A DNA stretch of 64,000 nt from Pantoea sp. BAV 3049. GTDB taxonomy: Bacteria > Pseudomonadota > Gammaproteobacteria > Enterobacterales > Enterobacteriaceae. Below, in pieces: positions 60,104 to 64,000 of the stretch (its first letter is position 1; each line of letters begins with the position of its first letter). The stretch covers positions 3,510,168 to 3,574,167 of the forward strand of contig NZ_WHOY01000031.1 of the NCBI RefSeq assembly GCF_009765445.1. Direction: 5' to 3'. Both the position numbers and the translations under genes were made by a program. The notes under the pieces were generated by a model, which saw only the letters and a program-made list of their open reading frames with translations, was not told the DNA's origin and did no database searches.

Positions 60104-61528
60104 ATGTTTGGATTAGATGCGTTCCACCTGGCAAGGATACAGTTCGCGTTTACCGTTTCCTTCCATATTATCTTCCCGGCTATTACCATCGGGCTCGCCA
60201 GCTTCCTGGCGGTACTGGAAGGGTTATGGCTGAAAACCAGAAACGAGGACTATCGCGACCTCTACCATTTCTGGTCTAAAATCTTTGCCGTTAACTTCGG
60301 CATGGGCGTGGTATCCGGTCTGGTGATGGCCTATCAGTTCGGGACCAACTGGAGCGGCTTCTCCCAGTTTGCCGGGAGCGTAACCGGCCCGCTGCTGACC
60401 TATGAAGTGCTGACTGCCTTCTTCCTGGAAGCGGGTTTCCTCGGTGTAATGCTGTTTGGCTGGAACCGTGTCGGCCCTGGTCTGCACTTCTTCGCCACCT
60501 GCATGGTCGCCCTGGGAACCATCATTTCCACATTCTGGATCCTCGCGTCTAACAGCTGGATGCAAACGCCGCAGGGCTATGCCATTCAGAACGGCATCGT
60601 GATCCCGGTTGACTGGTTCAAGATCGTCTTTAACCCGTCCTTCCCGTTCCGGTTGCTGCATATGTCGACCGCTGCTTTCCTGGCCAGCGCCTTCTTCGTT
60701 GGGGCTTCTGCAGCCTGGCATCTGCTGCGCAAAAATGACACGCCAGCCATCCGCAAGATGATGTCCATGGCGCTGTGGATGGCTCTGATTGTCTCCCCGA
60801 TTCAGGCGATGCTGGGTGATGCACACGGCCTGAACACGCTGGAACATCAACCAGCCAAAATCGCCGCGATTGAAGGCCACTGGGAGAACCCGCCAGGTGA
60901 ACCTACTCCACTGATCCTGTTCGGTATTCCGGACATGGAGCAGGAAAAAACCAAATACGCGCTGGAAATCCCTTACCTGGGCAGCCTGATCCTGACGCAC
61001 AGCCTGCATAAGCAGGTTCCGGCGCTGAAGACCTTCCCGAAAGAAGATCGTCCGGACTCCACGGTGATTTTCTGGTCCTTCCGCGTGATGGCCGGCCTGG
61101 GCATGCTGATGGTACTGCTGGGTGTGGTCAGTTTGTGGCTACGCTTCCGGGACCGGATGTACACCTCACGTCCTTTCCTGTGGTTCACCCTGCTGATGGG
61201 CCCTTCAGGCCTGATCGCGATCCTGGCAGGCTGGTTTACCACTGAAATTGGTCGGCAGCCGTGGGTGGTTTATGGCCTGCTGCGCACTAAAGATGCGGTG
61301 TCGGCCCATGGCGATTTGCACATGAGCCTGAGCCTGATCGCCTTTATCGTGGTGTATATGTCGGTGTTCGGCGTGGGGTATACCTACCTGTTCAACCTGA
61401 TCAAGAAAGGCCCGGTGCAGGGCGAAGGTGACCATACCCCGGAAGGCGGTCCTGGCACTTCGCACACCCCTTCACGTCCGCTGTCTGCCGTGCAGGAAAA
61501 GTTAAATTCGCCGGAAGAGGGTAAATAA
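60104..61528 (+). CDS. cioA: Cytochrome bd-type quinol oxidase subunit I (CioA-like)
   Basis: A 474-residue membrane protein with about nine helices. Heme ligands are in place: His19 region ([21 protein letters not shown]), His in [11 protein letters not shown], and Met near LGMLMVLLG. The Q-loop between helices six and seven is short (no long insertion after [13 protein letters not shown]), which marks the CioA class over CydA. It reduces oxygen to water using quinol and is relatively insensitive to cyanide in Pseudomonas. GAGG precedes the ATG. It is followed two bases later by cioB. Confidence 0.92.
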   Translation: MFGLDAFHLARIQFAFTVSFHIIFPAITIGLASFLAVLEGLWLKTRNEDYRDLYHFWSKIFAVNFGMGVVSGLVMAYQFGTNWSGFSQFAGSVTGPLLTYEVLTAFFLEAGFLGVMLFGWNRVGPGLHFFATCMVALGTIISTFWILASNSWMQTPQGYAIQNGIVIPVDWFKIVFNPSFPFRLLHMSTAAFLASAFFVGASAAWHLLRKNDTPAIRKMMSMALWMALIVSPIQAMLGDAHGLNTLEHQPAKIAAIEGHWENPPGEPTPLILFGIPDMEQEKTKYALEIPYLGSLILTHSLHKQVPALKTFPKEDRPDSTVIFWSFRVMAGLGMLMVLLGVVSLWLRFRDRMYTSRPFLWFTLLMGPSGLIAILAGWFTTEIGRQPWVVYGLLRTKDAVSAHGDLHMSLSLIAFIVVYMSVFGVGYTYLFNLIKKGPVQGEGDHTPEGGPGTSHTPSRPLSAVQEKLNSPEEGK

Positions 61529-61529
61529 C

Positions 61530-62537
61530 GTGGGTATCGATCTCTCAATTATCTGGTTCACCATCATCGTCTTCTCGACCCTGATGTATATCGTGATGGA
61601 CGGCTTCGATCTGGGTATCGGCATTCTGTTCCCGTTCAATAAAGATGCGACCGAGCGCGACATGATGGTTAACACCGTCGCGCCAGTGTGGGACGGTAAC
61701 GAAACCTGGCTGGTACTGGGCGGTGCGGCGCTATATGGCGCCTTTCCGCTGGCCTATGCGGTGATCATCGATGCGCTGTCAGTGCCGCTGACCATCATGC
61801 TGATTGGCCTGATTTTCCGTGGCGTGGCGTTTGAGTTCCGCTTTAAAGCGACTGAAGAACACCGCCCATTCTGGGACAAATCCTTTATTGTGGGTTCCTA
61901 TATGGCCACCTTCAGTCAGGGCGTGGCGCTGGGTGCCATTATCAATGGCTTTGAAGTAACCAACCGCGCCTACAGCGGCCCGGAGCTGGGCTGGCTCACA
62001 CCGTTCTCTCTGTTCTGTGGCCTGGGTCTGGTGGCGGCGTACGCCCTGCTGGGTAGTACCTGGCTGATCATGAAAACCGAGAACGGCCTGCACCGTAAAA
62101 TGACGGCGCTGACCAAACCTCTGCTGCTGGCTCTGCTGGCGGTGATTGCCGTGGTGAGTATCTGGACGCCCTTGCAACACGCCAACATCATGCACCGCTG
62201 GTTCACCCTGCCCAACCTGTTCTGGTTCCTGCCAGTGCCGGTGCTGGTTCTGTTGGCCTCATGGGGACTGTGGCGCGCGCTGAAACGTCATGCGCACTAC
62301 TTGCCGTTCCTGTTAACGCTGGCTCTGGTGTTCCTCGGCTTTACCGGCCTTGGGATCAGCATCTGGCCCAATATTATTCCACCGAACATCACCATCTGGG
62401 ATGCTGCCTCACCGCCGCAGAGCCAGGGCTTTATGCTGGTCGGCGGCCTGCTGATTATTCCGGTTATCCTGGTTTACACCTTCTGGAGCTACTACGTGTT
62501 TCGCGGGAAAATCAAACCGGACGAAGGCTATCACTGA
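61530..62537 (+). CDS. cioB: Cytochrome bd-type quinol oxidase subunit II (CioB-like)
   Basis: A 335-residue membrane protein, GTG start right after cioA. YIVMDGFDLGIGILFPF with the acidic residues of the proton path, WDGNETWLVLGGAALYGAFPLAYA and a C-terminal helix (GLLIIPVILVYTFWSYYVFRG) are the CydB/CioB family blocks. It pairs with CioA. The usual third small subunit is encoded 85 bases downstream. Confidence 0.93.
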   Translation: MGIDLSIIWFTIIVFSTLMYIVMDGFDLGIGILFPFNKDATERDMMVNTVAPVWDGNETWLVLGGAALYGAFPLAYAVIIDALSVPLTIMLIGLIFRGVAFEFRFKATEEHRPFWDKSFIVGSYMATFSQGVALGAIINGFEVTNRAYSGPELGWLTPFSLFCGLGLVAAYALLGSTWLIMKTENGLHRKMTALTKPLLLALLAVIAVVSIWTPLQHANIMHRWFTLPNLFWFLPVPVLVLLASWGLWRALKRHAHYLPFLLTLALVFLGFTGLGISIWPNIIPPNITIWDAASPPQSQGFMLVGGLLIIPVILVYTFWSYYVFRGKIKPDEGYH

Positions 62538-62622
62538 TTATTCGGGCTCATCCCCGTCAATATCACCCTGTGGTTGAGTCAGTGGCAGGGTGAAGCAGAG
62601 AGTTATTCTGGAGGAAATGATG

Positions 62623-62778
62623 ATGGTACAAAACCAGACTCAACAGATCACAAAATCCCCGGCGTGGAAGCGCATTCTGTGGATGGTGGCTATATATGTC
62701 GGCAGCGTGATGGCGCTTGGTGTCGTTGCCACCCTGTTCCGCTTTATGATGACAGCTGCGGGCATGAAGTCACACTGA
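62623..62778 (+). CDS. DUF2474-family small membrane protein of the Cio oxidase
   Basis: A 51-residue protein with one membrane helix (RILWMVAIYVGSVMALGVVATLFRFM), ending TAAGMKSH. DUF2474 proteins are found next to cioAB and are thought to be a small third subunit, like CydX in cytochrome bd-I. Three ATG codons occur in a row (62617, 62620, 62623); GGAGG at 62610-62614 best suits the second or third. A strong terminator follows. Confidence 0.8.
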   Translation: MVQNQTQQITKSPAWKRILWMVAIYVGSVMALGVVATLFRFMMTAAGMKSH

Positions 62779-62806
62779 CAGCTTAACGATCTGCTGAACA
62801 ACACTC

Positions 62807-62836
62807 AAAGGGGCCGTCAGTCGGCCCCTTTCCTTT
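62807..62836 (+). terminator. Terminator of the cio operon
   Basis: AAAGGGGCCG (62807-62816) pairs with CGGCCCCTTT (62822-62831) around TCAGT, followed by CCTTT. Confidence 0.9.
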
Positions 62837-62939
62837 ACATCAGTCATAATTTTACACATAACCGCAGCGGTAACCCTTCTGTAATAGTCTAAGCTTTAGG
62901 TTCATTCATGAGGAAATCATGCCATCAGAAGGAGGCAGT

Positions 62940-63194
62940 ATGAGTCTGTTAGATAAAGCCAACGATAAAGCCGATGAAGCGCTGGGTAAAGGCCAGGAAC
63001 AGTTTGGTAAAGCTGTCGATTCTCCAGAGCATGAGTTCAAAGGCCGCGTGCGACAGGGAGCGGCCAAAGCATCCTATGCAGTGGATGACGCGCTGGACTG
63101 TGTGAAGAGTAAAACCCAGGACTCCCCGTTTGTGTCGCTGGCTATTGCCGCCGGTGTCGGCTTCCTGGCAGCGAAGATTTTCGGCCGCCGCTGA
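62940..63194 (+). CDS. ElaB/YqjD/DUF883-like membrane-anchored protein
   Basis: An 84-residue protein: a charged helical N-terminus with CsbD-like features (DKANDKADEALGKGQEQFGKAVD) and a C-terminal hydrophobic tail with closely spaced Gly (SLAIAAGVGFLAAKIFGRR) as in ElaB/YqjD. Those proteins sit in the inner membrane through the tail and bind ribosomes in stationary phase. GGAGG 5 bases before 62940 sets the start and excludes a frame from 62919. Confidence 0.8.
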   Translation: MSLLDKANDKADEALGKGQEQFGKAVDSPEHEFKGRVRQGAAKASYAVDDALDCVKSKTQDSPFVSLAIAAGVGFLAAKIFGRR

Positions 63195-63250
63195 ATGAAA
63201 TCGGGTTAGTGCTGGCCCGGAGAAATCTCCCTTCAGCATGACAGCCAACA

Positions 63251-63273
63251 GGCCGGTTTACCGGCCTTTTTTT
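63251..63273 (+). terminator. Terminator after the ElaB/YqjD-like gene
   Basis: GGCCGG (63251-63256) pairs with CCGGCC (63261-63266) around TTTA, followed by seven T. Confidence 0.85.
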
Positions 63274-63598
63274 CGCCCGTTACCAGCATTTTCTGACATA
63301 ATCGGCGATTTTCACCTCCCCTGACCTTCCCCCCTCCAGCCAAACTGTGATCCCGCCTGAACATTTAATCTTTTCCGGTAACAGCAGAATCATTTCAGCA
63401 CTATTTATAACGATCATATTTCTGTTTGGTGCTTTGATTCATTCTGTTCTGGCCGTCAATTCCACCTTACGTCAGTTTTTGCGCCCTCTGTACATCTTAT
63501 GTGCAGGAGAAAATGCTGAACGGTGGCTGATGGCTGCGATCTGGCCTGCCCGACATCCAGAAGGACAGCGTTATCTCAATAAAAATAAGGTTTCCATC
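63274..63598. other. 325-base region before the OprB-like porin gene
   Basis: No reading frame is supported. It should hold the porin promoter and a long leader. AATAAGG at about 63584-63590 is the likely ribosome site. Confidence 0.5.
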
Positions 63599-64000
63599 AT
63601 GAAAAGCACCCTCCCAAAAACCACGTTAAAAAGATCGGTGGCGTTCTGTGGTTTAGGTTTACTACTGGCATCCGGCCAGGCGCTGGCAGATTATGCCCCG
63701 CTGAGCATGGATTCTCCCTACGCCTTTGGCGACTGGGACGGCACCCGTAGCCAGCTGAAACAGGATGGCGTTGATTTCCAGGTGAACTACACCATGGAGT
63801 CCGCCAGCAACTTCTCCGGTGGTTATAACCAGTCAACGTCAGCGCGCTATACCGACCAGTGGGCTTTCGGCACCACGCTGGACCTGGAAAAACTGCTGAA
63901 CTGGAACGACACCCAGTTTCAGGCAACCATCACCAGCCGTAACGGTCAGGATTTAACTCAGTATATTAATGACCCGCGTTCGGGTGGCCTCTCTTCAGTA
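63599..64000 (+). CDS. OprB-type carbohydrate porin (partial, runs off the right edge)
   Basis: The first 134 residues of an outer-membrane porin: signal peptide (MKSTLPKTTLKRSVAFCGLG to ALA at about residue 30), then YAFGDWDGTRSQLKQDGVDF, the typical opening of the OprB family (DWxGxRxxLxxxGI/V), and beta-strand patterns with alternating aromatic residues. OprB porins let glucose and related sugars cross the outer membrane. The C-terminal barrel lies outside the window. Confidence 0.88.
   Translation, partial: MKSTLPKTTLKRSVAFCGLGLLLASGQALADYAPLSMDSPYAFGDWDGTRSQLKQDGVDFQVNYTMESASNFSGGYNQSTSARYTDQWAFGTTLDLEKLLNWNDTQFQATITSRNGQDLTQYINDPRSGGLSSV

Noticed and set aside
1-64000. CRISPR arrays, rRNA or tRNA genes
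   Set aside because: No spaced direct-repeat array, and no tRNA or rRNA signature was recognised, including at the prophage border near 6563-6634.

Overview
The window is about 64 kb of a gamma-proteobacterial chromosome, most likely from the Erwiniaceae (Erwinia/Pantoea group). Three things point there. The housekeeping block rsfS-rlmH-mrdA-mrdB-rlpA-dacA-ybeD-lipB-lipA-tatE-ybeM-cspE-pagP keeps the enterobacterial order and reads very close to E. coli proteins. A complete plant-associated Hrp1-type type III secretion system (T3SS) with HrpX/HrpY/HrpS/HrpL control follows it. The accessory genes (gntT, a CioAB-type oxidase, an OprB-like porin) also fit. The species assignment is an inference; no rRNA is present.

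Layout. (1) 1-6562: the left arm of a lambdoid prophage or remnant on the + strand (RecT, Gp157-like, small accessory genes, Xis, Int). It abuts rsfS, and its integrase ends about 70 bp before the rsfS start. (2) 6635-15655: the conserved cell-wall and lipoate block (ribosome silencing factor, rRNA methyltransferase, PBP2, RodA, RlpA, PBP5, YbeD, LipB, LipA, TatE). (3) 15782-22084: a minus-strand operon (Pht5/NrtA-like protein, YbeM-type amidase, amino-acid-type ABC transporter), a divergent MocR regulator and a GNAT enzyme. (4) 22316-24317: cspE, pagP and three small proteins, including a 27-residue YohP. (5) 24418-50778: the Hrp/Hrc island. It holds a candidate effector behind its own hrp box, a harpin-like gene divergent from hrpS, hrpA-hrpB-hrcJ-hrpD-hrpE, hrpF-hrpG-hrcC-hrpT-hrpV, a small AT-rich insert with a truncated GH19 lysozyme/chitinase-like gene and a secreted partner, the minus-strand operon hrpJ-hrcV-hrpQ-hrcN-hrpO-hrpP-hrcQRSTU, then hrpL, hrpX and hrpY. 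(6) 51067-56791: a malate/lactate-type dehydrogenase and a TonB-type, S-pyocin-like bacteriocin with its immunity gene, followed by a silent second toxin tip with immunity gene and the relic of a third pair. (7) 56792-64000: gntT with two GntR operators, a glycosyltransferase-like gene, cioA-cioB plus a DUF2474 small subunit, an ElaB/YqjD-like protein and the start of an OprB-type porin.

How the genes work together. The T3SS control chain can be read from the DNA. HrpX/HrpY (two-component) would activate hrpS. HrpS lacks a receiver domain and acts on sigma-54, and a textbook -24/-12 promoter lies before hrpL. HrpL (ECF sigma) would read five hrp boxes, all with a 15-nt spacer, placed before the candidate effector, the harpin, hrpA, hrpF and hrpJ. 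Compared with the usual Erwinia layout as I remember it, the hrpS-to-hrpV half lies on the other side of the hrcU end, so hrpY and hrpS are about 20 kb apart.

The most unusual features are the bacteriocin toxin-tip/immunity array (52503-56554), the uncharacterised HrpL-controlled candidate effector (24488-25801), and the GH19 fragment with its periplasmic partner lodged between hrpV and hrcU.
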